Under the pieces are notes generated by a model. That model worked only from the letters and a program-made list of their open reading frames with translations. It was not told the DNA's origin and did no database searches. Shown here piece by piece: positions 51,122 to 59,804 of a DNA stretch of 64,000 bases. The translations under genes and the position numbers were made by a program. Position 1 is the stretch's first letter, and each line of letters begins with the position of its first letter. Source of the DNA: Geothrix sp. (GTDB lineage Bacteria; Acidobacteriota; Holophagae; Holophagales; Holophagaceae); NCBI GenBank assembly GCA_030681515.1, contig JAUXSE010000045.1, positions 1-64,000 of the forward strand, written 5' to 3'.

Positions 51122-53749
51122 TTACTTGGCCCTTCCCTCGTCCAGCGCCTCGCGCACCTTGCGTGCAAGGGCCTCGTGCATGTATGGCTTTGAAAGAAAA
51201 TGGATCCCGGCTTCCAGCACCCCGTGACAGGCGATCGCGTCATTCGGGTACCCAGATGCATAGAGCACCCTCACCTCTGGGAGCATTCTCACAAGCTGAT
51301 CGGCCAAGGCACGCCCGTTCATCCCGGGGAGGACGACGTCGGTGAACAGAAGCTGGATCCGACCGGCATGGAGCCGGGCAAGTTCGAGGGCCGCGAAGGG
51401 GCTCGGGGCCGCAAGCACGGTATAGCCGTTCCGTTCGAGGTGCTCTCGCGCAAGCTCTCGCAGCGAAGCGTCGTCTTCGACAAGAAGGATCGTCTCGGTG
51501 CCACCCGGCACCGCAGCCCCTGCGTTCTGCACTTCGACGGCCTCAGCGGGCTCGTCCACCCGGGGCAGATAGACCTTGAAGGTCGTTCCCTGGCCCAATT
51601 CGCTGTAGACCCAGATGTTCCCGCCGCTCTGCTTGACCACGCCAAAGACGGTCGCCAACCCGAGACCTGTCCCTTTCCCCTTCTCCTTCGTCGTGAAAAA
51701 GGGCTCGAAGATCCGTGCCTGGGTCTCCACGTCCATGCCCAGCCCCGTATCACTCACCGCGAGCATCACATAACGGCCCGGCATGACGCCGGCATGCGTT
51801 CCTGCGTAGGCCTCGTCCAGATCGGCGTTCGCGGTCTCGAACGACAGGCTGCCACCATTCACCATGGCATCGCGCGCGTTGACAGCCAGGTTCATGATCA
51901 CCTGTTCCATCTGCCCCAGGTCAGCACTCACGCTGCCGAGATCCGATGCGAGCCTGATCCTCAAGGCGATATCCTCGCCAATGAGGCGCTCGATCAGCTT
52001 CACGGTGTCCGTGACAATGGCGTTGAGGTCCAGGACCCTCGGCTCGAGTACCTGTTTGCGGCCGAAGGCAAGAAGCTGCCGGGTCAAAGCGGCCGCTCGC
52101 ATTCCCGCATCCTTGATCTGGCTCAGCCTCTGGGGGGCGGACCGCGGGGAGGGATTGTCCTCCATCAGCTCGCAGAAGCCGATGATGACCCCCAAAAGGT
52201 TGTTGAAATCGTGAGCGATGCCTGACGCGAGCAGACCTACCGCTTCCATCTTCTGGGCCTGCGCCAGTTGAGACTGGAGCCGCTTGCGCTCGCTCACATC
52301 ACGGGCTATCCCCTGCACGGCGATGGGCCGCCCGTCGGCATAGATGAGCCGCGAGCTGACCTCGATCGGTACCCGGCGGCCTTCACGGGTCACGATCTCA
52401 AGCTCATATGTCGCCGCCGCATCTTCTCCTGCGAGCATTCTCTCGATCGTCTGCCCGGCGAGACTCCGGTGTTCCGGGGCCACGAGCTGCACGATGTCCC
52501 GGCCCAACACCTCGTCCCGCGAGTAGCCGATGATCGCCTCCCCGGCCTTGTTCAACGAGGTCACGCGCCTGGCCAGGTCGTGGGTGTAGATGATGTCATA
52601 GGCGTTCTCGAAGAGGCCCCGGTAGCGTTCCTCGCTCTCGCGAAGAGTCGCTTCCGCGCGTCCGCGCTCGGCCTCACGCCGTTCGAGCGAGGCCGCCATC
52701 TCGTCGAAGGCACGGGCGAGCTCACCGATCTCGCCCTGCCCGTGGGGGATTCGGCTGCGGGCTGAGAACTCGCCCCCCGCCAGGAGACTGGTCGCACCCA
52801 CGAGCCGTCTCACAGGCCCCACGACGAGACGCTCGGAGATAACCCAGGTCAGGGCCATGGCAAGCCCAGCCACTAGCACCAGTGCGAGGAGATCGCGGAG
52901 CAGGGCACGCTGGATCACGGAAAATGCCACCGCCTCTGGCACCGCGAGAACGACGCGGATATTTGTGCCGGTCATCATCGTGGAAATCTGGCTAAAGGCG
53001 TATAGATGCTTCTCTCCGCCTGGAGGGCTGCCCAGAAACGAGCCGCTCGGCGCCGCGAGTACTCGCCGCAGGATGGGAGCGCTGAAAGCGGCATGACCAA
53101 CGGTCCCGCCTGGGTCCGGCTGCCGAACCAGGACGGTGCCGTCGGCATCCATCTTGGTGAGCGTCGCCCCCGCAGGCAGCTTGGATGCAACCACCTTCTC
53201 GAACTCCTGAAGGCGCTCTAGATCCAAGGCGGCGAAAACCACACCGTGGACGCCCCCTTGGTCGTCCAGCACGGGGTAACCGAAGTTGATGCTCGGCCTG
53301 CTGCTGGTGCGGCCCACCTGGTAGTCTCCAATCGAGAAATCCCGGGCCTGGAGGGCAAGGCGGAAATAGCTGCGGTCGGCCACGTTCACTTGACGAGGCA
53401 TGGGCAGGGCGCTGCAAATGACATCGCCCTTGAGGTCGGCTATCCCCAGGTTCGCATAGCGCCCGAAATGCCCGAGAATATGCTGGAGCTGCGAACGGCA
53501 CGTGGACGGATCCTTCAATGGAAGCACGACCTGGTGTGACAGCGCGACGAGCAACTGGCGGGTTCCGTCCAGCAGCTGCCCTTCCTGGAGGGCGATGAGC
53601 CCCGCAAGATCACGCGCCGCCTCGTGCGCTTCGGCCGTCGCCCGGCGCCGGCCCTCCACGGCCGTATAGTAAGCCAGCCCAAGCCCCGGTCCGATCGCCA
53701 AGAGGGCAATGGCGAAGAGACGGACGCGTAGGCTTGCCAGCTTGCTCAT
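51122..53749 (-). CDS. Hybrid sensor histidine kinase (Cache-HAMP-PAS-HisKA-HATPase-REC)
   Basis: An 875-residue membrane sensor. Helix 1 is at about 8-27. A periplasmic dCache-like domain (about 30-280) contains ADRSYFRLALQARDFSIGDYQVGRTSSRPSINFGYPV. Helix 2 (about 285-305) is followed by HAMP and then a PAS domain (ERYRGLFENAYDIIYTHDL). The HisKA H-box is GIAHDFNNLLGVI. The ATPase has NLAVNARDAM, DTGLGM and GTGLGLATVFG. A C-terminal receiver has ILLVEDDASLRE and phospho-Asp in LLFTDVVLPG. No separate response regulator gene is adjacent. Codon use seems less dominated by GCC/CTG than in neighbouring genes, which may mean acquisition by transfer. Confidence 0.93.
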   Translation of the reverse strand: MSKLASLRVRLFAIALLAIGPGLGLAYYTAVEGRRRATAEAHEAARDLAGLIALQEGQLLDGTRQLLVALSHQVVLPLKDPSTCRSQLQHILGHFGRYANLGIADLKGDVICSALPMPRQVNVADRSYFRLALQARDFSIGDYQVGRTSSRPSINFGYPVLDDQGGVHGVVFAALDLERLQEFEKVVASKLPAGATLTKMDADGTVLVRQPDPGGTVGHAAFSAPILRRVLAAPSGSFLGSPPGGEKHLYAFSQISTMMTGTNIRVVLAVPEAVAFSVIQRALLRDLLALVLVAGLAMALTWVISERLVVGPVRRLVGATSLLAGGEFSARSRIPHGQGEIGELARAFDEMAASLERREAERGRAEATLRESEERYRGLFENAYDIIYTHDLARRVTSLNKAGEAIIGYSRDEVLGRDIVQLVAPEHRSLAGQTIERMLAGEDAAATYELEIVTREGRRVPIEVSSRLIYADGRPIAVQGIARDVSERKRLQSQLAQAQKMEAVGLLASGIAHDFNNLLGVIIGFCELMEDNPSPRSAPQRLSQIKDAGMRAAALTRQLLAFGRKQVLEPRVLDLNAIVTDTVKLIERLIGEDIALRIRLASDLGSVSADLGQMEQVIMNLAVNARDAMVNGGSLSFETANADLDEAYAGTHAGVMPGRYVMLAVSDTGLGMDVETQARIFEPFFTTKEKGKGTGLGLATVFGVVKQSGGNIWVYSELGQGTTFKVYLPRVDEPAEAVEVQNAGAAVPGGTETILLVEDDASLRELAREHLERNGYTVLAAPSPFAALELARLHAGRIQLLFTDVVLPGMNGRALADQLVRMLPEVRVLYASGYPNDAIACHGVLEAGIHFLSKPYMHEALARKVREALDEGRAK

Positions 53750-53752
53750 CGT

Positions 53753-54193
53753 TCAGTACCCCTGGAGGATGCGCCCCAGCATGGTCTTCGTTGGAACCGC
53801 TCCCCAACTCCGCCCATCCTGGCTGCCGGGGCGGTTGTCGCCGAGGACCAGGTAACCCTTTTCACAGGCTTTCCGACCCTCACCCGCGCGTTCGGGACGA
53901 ATCACCCAGGGTTCGTCGAGGCGCTGGCCGTTGATCCAGAGGTCGGGCCCCCGCCAGGTCACGGTATCGCCCGGCAGGCCGATCACCCGCTTCACGGAGG
54001 AACCGTTCGGGCCTTCCACCACCCACACGTCACCCCGCCGGGGCGCGGGGCTGGCCCATGCCCGCAGGGCCCAGCGCAGGTCGCCATCCGCCAGGGCCGG
54101 TTCCATGCTGTGGCCCGAGATGCGGACGGGATGCACCACGGCCAGGGGCGACAGGGCGAGGGCCAGGGCGGCCAGGGGGATCCAGGGTTTCAC
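53753..54193 (-). CDS. lepB: Signal peptidase I (S26 family)
   Basis: A 146-residue short-form leader peptidase. One N-terminal membrane anchor (IPLAALALALSPLAVV) precedes the catalytic Ser in SGHSMEPAL (about residue 29) and the general-base Lys in SVKRVIGLPGD (about residue 68). Box E is YLVLGDNRPGSQDGRSWG. This is much smaller than E. coli LepB and similar to Gram-positive or TraF-like forms. A larger housekeeping copy may exist elsewhere. It overlaps the upstream QueD-like gene by ATGA. Confidence 0.9.
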   Translation of the reverse strand: MKPWIPLAALALALSPLAVVHPVRISGHSMEPALADGDLRWALRAWASPAPRRGDVWVVEGPNGSSVKRVIGLPGDTVTWRGPDLWINGQRLDEPWVIRPERAGEGRKACEKGYLVLGDNRPGSQDGRSWGAVPTKTMLGRILQGY

Positions 54194-54543
54194 CCGAACA
54201 CCGCCAGCCGTCGCCCTGTCCCATCCGTCAGCGCCACTTCCCTGAGGCGGGCGGGGGCGGGGACATGGGGGGCGAGTTCGGCCAGGAGGCGCTGGGCCAG
54301 GGCCAGGGGGCCGTCCAGGCCCAGGTCCGAGAGCAGCTTCCCTTGCAGGGGCGCGAGACTGCGATCCAGGGCGGCCTCCAGATCGCGGAAGTCCACCACC
54401 ACGTCGTAGCGGTCCAGGCCCCGGCGGGTGGCCACCACTTCCACCGTGTAGTCGTGGCCTTCCCAGGTGTCGCCGGTCCGGAACACCACGGACAGGGGGC
54501 GGGTCACGGCGGCTTCAAAATGGAGGGGCGAGGGGCTGGCCAA
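54190..54543 (-). CDS. QueD/6-PTPS-like protein missing zinc ligands
   Basis: A 117-residue product with the 6-pyruvoyltetrahydropterin synthase/QueD architecture: FEAAVTRPL (where FxAAH is usual), WEGHDYTVEVVATR (normally HGHNYxVEV), DVVVDFRDLEAAL (the typical MVVDFxxLK segment) and SLAPLQGKLLSDL. Two of the three zinc-binding His residues are replaced (Val and Glu) and only the His in GHDY remains. It is coupled to lepB. It is probably not an active tetrahydropterin synthase. It could be a divergent paralogue with another role. The family call rests on motif order. Confidence 0.65.
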   Translation of the reverse strand: MASPSPLHFEAAVTRPLSVVFRTGDTWEGHDYTVEVVATRRGLDRYDVVVDFRDLEAALDRSLAPLQGKLLSDLGLDGPLALAQRLLAELAPHVPAPARLREVALTDGTGRRLAVFG

Positions 54544-54702
54544 GGTTGACTCCGGGGACTGACTCCAGGTCGGGCCTTCAGTTTGTCATGGCCACGGCTA
54601 CACTGGGCCCTCGATACCTGACAATGGGGTGAAGGAACCAGGACGGCCGCGACGCCCTGGGTTGGGCGCCCTGGATTGCATCTGACCGCAAGGAGAGATC
54701 CC

Positions 54703-56742
54703 ATGACGACCCTGGAAATCGCCCTGTTCTGGCTGCTCACCCTGGCTTCGGCTGGGTTCTTCGCCTGGACCATCAACCAGCGGCTCGCGACGCTGCGCAT
54801 GGGCCTGCCGGACAACCGCTTCGACCAGCCCTGGGAACGGGTGAAGGGCGTCTTCGTGCTGGCCCTGGCCCAGAAGCGCATGCACCGCGACCGCTACGCG
54901 GGCATCTACCACTTCCTGATCTTCTGGGGCTTCTGCGTGCTGGCCCTGCGGAGCGCCGGACTGGTGCTGGAGGGCCTCTTCCCCGCCTTCCACATGACCG
55001 AGGCCCTGGGCGCCTTCGGCTACGGCTACCAGACCACGAAGGATGTCTTCGAGGTGCTGGTGCTGGTGGGCATTGCCATGGCCATGATCCGCCGCACCGT
55101 GGCCAGGCCCTGGCGCCTGGAGAATTCCTTGGATGCCTGGGGCACGCTCAGCTTCATCGCGGGCCTGATGATCACGGATCTGCTGGCGGATGGCGCCTAC
55201 ATCCTGCTCTACAACCCCGCGTGGAGCGCCTGGGCCCCGGCCAGCCTCTGGATGGCGGGCCTGCTGAAGGGCCTGGAGGGCACGGGCCTGCTGGTGTTCT
55301 ACAAGGCCATGTGGTGGCTGCACCTGGCGGCGCTCTACGGCTTCGCCAACTTCCTGCCGTACTCCAAGCACTTCCACGTGTTCACGTCGCTCTTCAACAT
55401 CTACTTCCGCGAACTGGAGCCCCACAGGAACCTGAAGCCCATGGACTTGGAGGCCGAACACTTCGGCGCCAACCGCATCCAGGACTTCACCTGGAAGCAG
55501 ATGCTCGACTTCTACACCTGCGTGGAATGCGGCCGCTGCCTGGAGAACTGCCCCACCACGCTCACGGGCAAGCCGCTCCGGCCGATGCACTTCGGCAACG
55601 ATATGCGCGACTACCTCAAGGCCACGCCCCTGGACCAGCTGGGCCAGGACAAGCCCGTGCCCGAGGATCGGCCCCTCATCGGCGGGCCCGTGCCCGAGGG
55701 ATCGCACTGGAAGCGCGACGAGGATCATGCCCCCTGGAGCAAGGCGCAGCTCGAAGGCTGGATCAGCCAGGACACCATCTGGGCCTGCACCACCTGCGGC
55801 TACTGCGAATGGGCCTGCCCCCTCCAGATCTCCTTCGTGGACAAGCTGGTGCAGATGCGCCGCTTCCTCACGCTGGAAGAGAGCAACTTCCCCGCCGAGG
55901 CCCAGACGGCCTTCAAGGGCATGGAGCGCCAGGGCAACCCCTGGAACCTCGCCAAGGCCGATCGCGCCAAGTGGGCCGAGGGCCTCAAGGTGCCCACCGT
56001 GGCCGAGAACCCCGATGCCGAATACCTGTTCTGGGTGGGCTGCGCCGGTTCCTACGATCCCGCCGGACAGCGGGTCTCCCAGGCCCTGGTGAAGCTGCTG
56101 CAGGCCGCGGACATCTCCTTCGCCATTCTGGGGACGGAAGAGAGCTGCACCTGTGAATCCGCCCGGCGCCTGGGGAACGAGTACCTCTTCCAGACCGCCA
56201 CGGAAGCGAACATCGAAACCCTCAAGGGCCATGGCGTGAAGAAGGTCATCACCAACTGCCCCCACTGCCTGAACACGCTGAAGAATGAATACCCGTCCTT
56301 CGGCGGCGACTTCGAGGTGGTGCACGGCACCGAGCTGGTGGCCAGGCTCATCAGCGAAGGCAGGCTCAAGATGGAGCAGACCGTGGACGTGGATCTCACC
56401 TACCACGACCCCTGCTACCTCAGCCGCGTCAACGGCCAGGTAGAGGCTCCCCGCGCCATCCTGGACGCCATCCCCGGCGTGAAGCTCACCGAGATGGAGA
56501 AGCACGGCGAGGCCACCATGTGCTGTGGCGCCGGCGGCGGCCGCTTCTGGCTGGAAGAGAAACTCGGCAAGCGCGTCAACCACGAGCGCTTCGAGCAGGC
56601 CCTCGAAACGAAGGCCACCACCATCGCCGTGGGCTGCCCCTTCTGCAACGTCATGCTGAACAACGCGGCGGGCGAAACGGGACATGAGGGCGTGGCCACC
56701 ACGGACATCCTGGAACTGGCGGCGAAGGCCCTGAAGGCGTAG
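54703..56742 (+). CDS. Membrane-bound Fe-S oxidoreductase (EtfD/HdrD-like, ETF:menaquinone oxidoreductase type)
   Basis: A 679-residue protein combining three parts. The N-terminal NarI/DsrM-like membrane region (about residues 1-235) has five hydrophobic helices and potential heme His residues. A bipartite 4Fe-4S ferredoxin domain follows (CVECGRCLENCP about 273, CTTCGYCEWACP about 362). Two C-terminal CCG domains complete it (CTCESARRLG...NCPHCLNTL and DPCYLSR...CCGAGGGR...GCPFCNVML). This layout is that of proteins that pass electrons from electron-transfer flavoprotein to menaquinone. No etfAB genes are adjacent. The start ATG 54703 has AGGAGAG upstream. The thiolase and methylmalonyl-CoA epimerase in the window fit fatty-acid or propionate oxidation. 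Confidence 0.85.
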   Translation: MTTLEIALFWLLTLASAGFFAWTINQRLATLRMGLPDNRFDQPWERVKGVFVLALAQKRMHRDRYAGIYHFLIFWGFCVLALRSAGLVLEGLFPAFHMTEALGAFGYGYQTTKDVFEVLVLVGIAMAMIRRTVARPWRLENSLDAWGTLSFIAGLMITDLLADGAYILLYNPAWSAWAPASLWMAGLLKGLEGTGLLVFYKAMWWLHLAALYGFANFLPYSKHFHVFTSLFNIYFRELEPHRNLKPMDLEAEHFGANRIQDFTWKQMLDFYTCVECGRCLENCPTTLTGKPLRPMHFGNDMRDYLKATPLDQLGQDKPVPEDRPLIGGPVPEGSHWKRDEDHAPWSKAQLEGWISQDTIWACTTCGYCEWACPLQISFVDKLVQMRRFLTLEESNFPAEAQTAFKGMERQGNPWNLAKADRAKWAEGLKVPTVAENPDAEYLFWVGCAGSYDPAGQRVSQALVKLLQAADISFAILGTEESCTCESARRLGNEYLFQTATEANIETLKGHGVKKVITNCPHCLNTLKNEYPSFGGDFEVVHGTELVARLISEGRLKMEQTVDVDLTYHDPCYLSRVNGQVEAPRAILDAIPGVKLTEMEKHGEATMCCGAGGGRFWLEEKLGKRVNHERFEQALETKATTIAVGCPFCNVMLNNAAGETGHEGVATTDILELAAKALKA

Positions 56743-58352
56743 TGAAACGCAGCGCGGGCTTGACTCCCCTGCTGTGCGTGGCCTCCCTCGCCGGCCAGGT
56801 TCCCACGTGGGAGGATCTGGAGTCCCGGGGCGCCAGGATCGCCAGGGTGGAGATCCTGGTCCAGGATGTGTTCGATCTGGAGGATCCCGGTGAGAACACC
56901 TGGATCGGCCGCGTGGCCAACGCGCTGCATCCCACCACCCGGGATGCGGTGGTGCGGCGGGCACTCACCTTTGCCGTCGGCGGCGCCGTGGAGGCCAGGC
57001 GGATCCACGAGGCCGAACGGGAGCTTCGCTCCTACCGGTTCATCAAGGACGCCAGGATTGATCCGGTCTACGATGCGGACGGATCCCTGGTGGCCCGGGT
57101 GGTGGTGCGGGATGCCTGGACCCTGAAGGCCAGCGTGGGCTTCAGCCAGGTGGGGGGGCAGCGCCTGTGGGGACTCGGCCTGCGGGACCAGAACCTGGCG
57201 GGTTTCGGCAAGGATCTCGTCTTCAGCTACGCCTCGGATGCGGACCGCACGACGCAGGCCTTTCAATACGGGGACCGGCAGTTCCTGGGAAGCCGGTGGA
57301 CCCTGAGGGCTTCGTACCAGTTCCTGTCAGACGGCCGCTCCAGGAGCCTGGAACTGGTCCGGCCCTTCAAGACGCTGGAAGCCCCGTGGTCCGCGGAACT
57401 GGGCCACTCCTCCCAGTCGTCCACCCTGATCGTGCGGGACCGGCTCATCCAGGTGTACGCCGCCTCCTCGAAGCTGGTGACGGCCACCGTGGGGGGGAGC
57501 CGCCTCGTCAGCCTCGAAGCGGATCGCGCCCTTCGCCTGGGCCTCCTCGTGGAGCTTCAGGAGGCCCGGTACGGCCCCCTCCTGATCAGTGGTGATCCGG
57601 CCCTCCTGCCCCCTCCCGACCTGAGTCCCCGGCGGATGCAGGGGCCTGCCCTCAGCTTCGAGTGGCTCCAGGACCGCTTCCAGGGTTATCGCAACCTCGT
57701 GGGCATGGACTTCGTGGAGGATCAGAACCTGGGGTGGAGCGGCCGGGTGATCCTCGGACACTACGGACGGAACTGGGGCAGCCTGCAGCCGGGCCCCTTC
57801 GCGCGGGGCAGCCTGGCCAAGGGTTGGGCGCCCGATCCGCAAAGCCTGGTGCTGCTGCGAGCCACCGCCTCGGGCCGGGAGCTGTCCGGCACCGTCCAGG
57901 ATGCCCGGGGCAGCCTTTCCCTCGTCGCCTACAACTGGAGCCTGCCCAGCCAGGTGTGGGGGGCCCGGCTGGGTCTGGACGCGGCCAGCCGGCCGGCGCC
58001 GGAGCACCAGATCCATCTAGGCGGCGAGGATGGATTGCGGGGCTATCCGAACTTCATGCACCTGGGGGACCGGCGGTGGGTGGTTTCGATCGAGGACCGC
58101 ATCCTCACCCAACAGCGCTGGCTGGGCATCCTGCGCCTGGGATTCGTGGTCTACGCGGATGTGGGCGCGATCCACCGCAGGGATGGGGGCGGATGGAGCC
58201 GCACCTACGCCAACCTGGGTGGGGGGTTCCGGTTCGGGGATCTGAAGAGCAGCCTTGGGAAGGTGGTGCTCGTGACGGTGGCCTTCCCCCTGGTGCGGGA
58301 GCCGGGGCAGGACCGCTACCAGATCGTGGTCGGAAACGTCGTGCAGTTCTGA
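56742..58352 (+). CDS. BamA/TamA-family outer-membrane protein with one POTRA domain
   Basis: A 536-residue Omp85-type protein with a signal peptide (KRSAGLTPLLCVASLAGQ). One POTRA-like domain follows (about 35-120: ARIARVEILVQDVFD...AVVRRALTFAVGGAVEARRIHEAERELRSYRFIKDARI), then a 16-strand barrel with the lid motif GEDGLRGYPNF and a C-terminal Phe. BamA has five POTRA domains, so this is a short relative, possibly for secretion of a specific substrate. The GTG start overlaps the upstream stop by one base (TAGTG). No partner passenger gene is visible. Confidence 0.85.
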   Translation: MKRSAGLTPLLCVASLAGQVPTWEDLESRGARIARVEILVQDVFDLEDPGENTWIGRVANALHPTTRDAVVRRALTFAVGGAVEARRIHEAERELRSYRFIKDARIDPVYDADGSLVARVVVRDAWTLKASVGFSQVGGQRLWGLGLRDQNLAGFGKDLVFSYASDADRTTQAFQYGDRQFLGSRWTLRASYQFLSDGRSRSLELVRPFKTLEAPWSAELGHSSQSSTLIVRDRLIQVYAASSKLVTATVGGSRLVSLEADRALRLGLLVELQEARYGPLLISGDPALLPPPDLSPRRMQGPALSFEWLQDRFQGYRNLVGMDFVEDQNLGWSGRVILGHYGRNWGSLQPGPFARGSLAKGWAPDPQSLVLLRATASGRELSGTVQDARGSLSLVAYNWSLPSQVWGARLGLDAASRPAPEHQIHLGGEDGLRGYPNFMHLGDRRWVVSIEDRILTQQRWLGILRLGFVVYADVGAIHRRDGGGWSRTYANLGGGFRFGDLKSSLGKVVLVTVAFPLVREPGQDRYQIVVGNVVQF

Positions 58353-58384
58353 CGCCCGGCACCGGTTCCGATAAGCTGATTCCC

Positions 58385-58552
58385 ATGTCCCTCGACCCCC
58401 GCCTCCTCGAAATCCTCTGCTGCCCGGCCTGCCACGGCGACGTGGTGGAGCAGGCGGAAGGCCTGCACTGCCAGGGCTGCGGGCTGCTCTATCCCATCGA
58501 GGACGGCATCCCGGTGATGCTGGTGGATCAGGCCAAGATGGTGGACAAGTGA
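58385..58552 (+). CDS. Trm112-like zinc-ribbon protein
   Basis: A 55-residue protein with MSLDPRLLEILCCPACHGDVV...LHCQGCGLLYPIEDGIPVMLVDQA, the complete Trm112/YcaR pattern. Four cysteines (CPAC and CQGC) form a zinc knuckle, and IEDGIPVML is diagnostic. In bacteria these small proteins are often near lipopolysaccharide-core or lpxK genes and may support methyltransferases. Here the gene precedes, and overlaps by GTGA, the heptose kinase gene hldA. Confidence 0.93.
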   Translation: MSLDPRLLEILCCPACHGDVVEQAEGLHCQGCGLLYPIEDGIPVMLVDQAKMVDK

Positions 58553-59553
58553 GGCTCGACCGCACCCAGGCTGGATCGCTGCTCCGGCGCATGGAAGGCC
58601 GCAAGGTGGCCGTGCTGGGCGACGTGATGCTGGACGAATACCTCTTCGGCGAGGTGAACCGCATTTCCCCCGAGGCGCCGGTCCCCATCGTGCGGGTGCT
58701 GCGGGAGCGGGCGGTGCTGGGCGGCGCGGCCAACGTGGCGGCGAACCTCAAGGCCCTGGGCACGGAACCGATGCTCATCGGCACCCTCCAGAAGGACGCG
58801 GCGGGCGACCGGGTGCTGGGCCTGCTGGGCGGGCTGGGCATCTCCATCTCAGGCCTGGTACTGGATGCCTCCCGCCCCACCATCATCAAGACCCGCGTCA
58901 TCGGACAGCAGCAGCAGATGCTCCGCATTGACCGCGAAGAGGTGGGGCCGCCCAACGCCGCCGTGCTGCTGGGCCTGAAGGACCGCCTGGAGCGGGCCCT
59001 GGGCGAGGCCTCGGCCTTGATCGTCTCCGACTACGCCAAGGGCGCGGTGAATGAGCCCGTGATGGAGGTGGTGCGCGCCCTCTGCGCGGCGCGGAACCTG
59101 CCCTGGATCGTGGATCCCAAGCCCGCCCACAAGGCCCTGTACCGTGGCGCCACGCTGATGACGCCGAACACCCGGGAGACCTCGGAACTGACCGCGCGGC
59201 CCGCGAGGTCGGACATGGAGGTGACGGTGGCGGGCCGGAGCCTCATGGCCGAGCTGGGCCTGAAGGGCCTGCTGGTGACCCGCAGCGAGCGGGGCATGGC
59301 CCTCTTCGCGCCGGATGGGGATCACGCCGCGCCCTGGATGATCCCGACCGAGGCGCGGGAGATCTTCGACGTGAGCGGCGCGGGCGATACCGTCATCGCC
59401 GCCTTCAGTGCCGCCATCGCCGCCGGCGCCGATTGGCGCGAAGCCGCCATGCTCGCCAATGCCGCCGCCGGGGTGGTCGTGGCCAAGGTCGGCACCGCCA
59501 CCGTCACCCCCGCCGAACTCCTGGCGCACTACCATGAGCAGGAAGCAAATTAG
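58549..59553 (+). CDS. hldA: D-glycero-beta-D-manno-heptose-7-phosphate kinase (HldA/RfaE1)
   Basis: A 334-residue PfkB-family kinase that phosphorylates heptose-7-phosphate at C1 for lipopolysaccharide core synthesis. Hallmarks are LGDVMLDEYLFGEVNRISPEAPVPIV, LGGAANVAANLKALG and the C-terminal anion-hole motif DVSGAGDTVIAAFSAA. The length matches the kinase domain alone, without the RfaE2 nucleotidyltransferase domain of fused HldE. The GTG start is in a GTGA overlap with the Trm112-like gene. The gene is followed by the empty inverted-repeat element. Confidence 0.93.
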   Translation: MRLDRTQAGSLLRRMEGRKVAVLGDVMLDEYLFGEVNRISPEAPVPIVRVLRERAVLGGAANVAANLKALGTEPMLIGTLQKDAAGDRVLGLLGGLGISISGLVLDASRPTIIKTRVIGQQQQMLRIDREEVGPPNAAVLLGLKDRLERALGEASALIVSDYAKGAVNEPVMEVVRALCAARNLPWIVDPKPAHKALYRGATLMTPNTRETSELTARPARSDMEVTVAGRSLMAELGLKGLLVTRSERGMALFAPDGDHAAPWMIPTEAREIFDVSGAGDTVIAAFSAAIAAGADWREAAMLANAAAGVVVAKVGTATVTPAELLAHYHEQEAN

Positions 59554-59570
59554 GAAACCGCAAGAAAGCT

Positions 59571-59774
59571 GGACAGGATGAACAGGATTAAAAGATTGGA
59601 TTAACAGGATAAAGTTTCCTAGTTATTGGCCCAGGCGGATCGTAACTGCTGTATTCGGGCCTTTTCACGTTCTTTCGCGGTTCAATAGGCCTTTGAATTT
59701 CAGGCTGAGACAAGCCGATAATCACGTAAAGATTTAATCCTGTTAATCCGGCAATTCATCCTGTAAATCCTGTC
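59571..59774. mobile_element. Empty inverted-repeat element of the same family as the nuclease cassette
   Basis: Arms 59571-59610 and 59736-59774 are imperfect reverse complements built from ACAGGAT/GGATTAACAGGAT blocks in the same order as the arms of the 49047-49701 cassette. The ~125-bp interior has no gene. A further pair, AACCGC(AA)GAAAG at 59556-59568 with CTTTCGCGGTT at 59672-59682, is interleaved with it. Confidence 0.65.
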
Positions 59775-59804
59775 AGCGCCTTTCAGCCATCGACCCGGTG
59801 GCGC

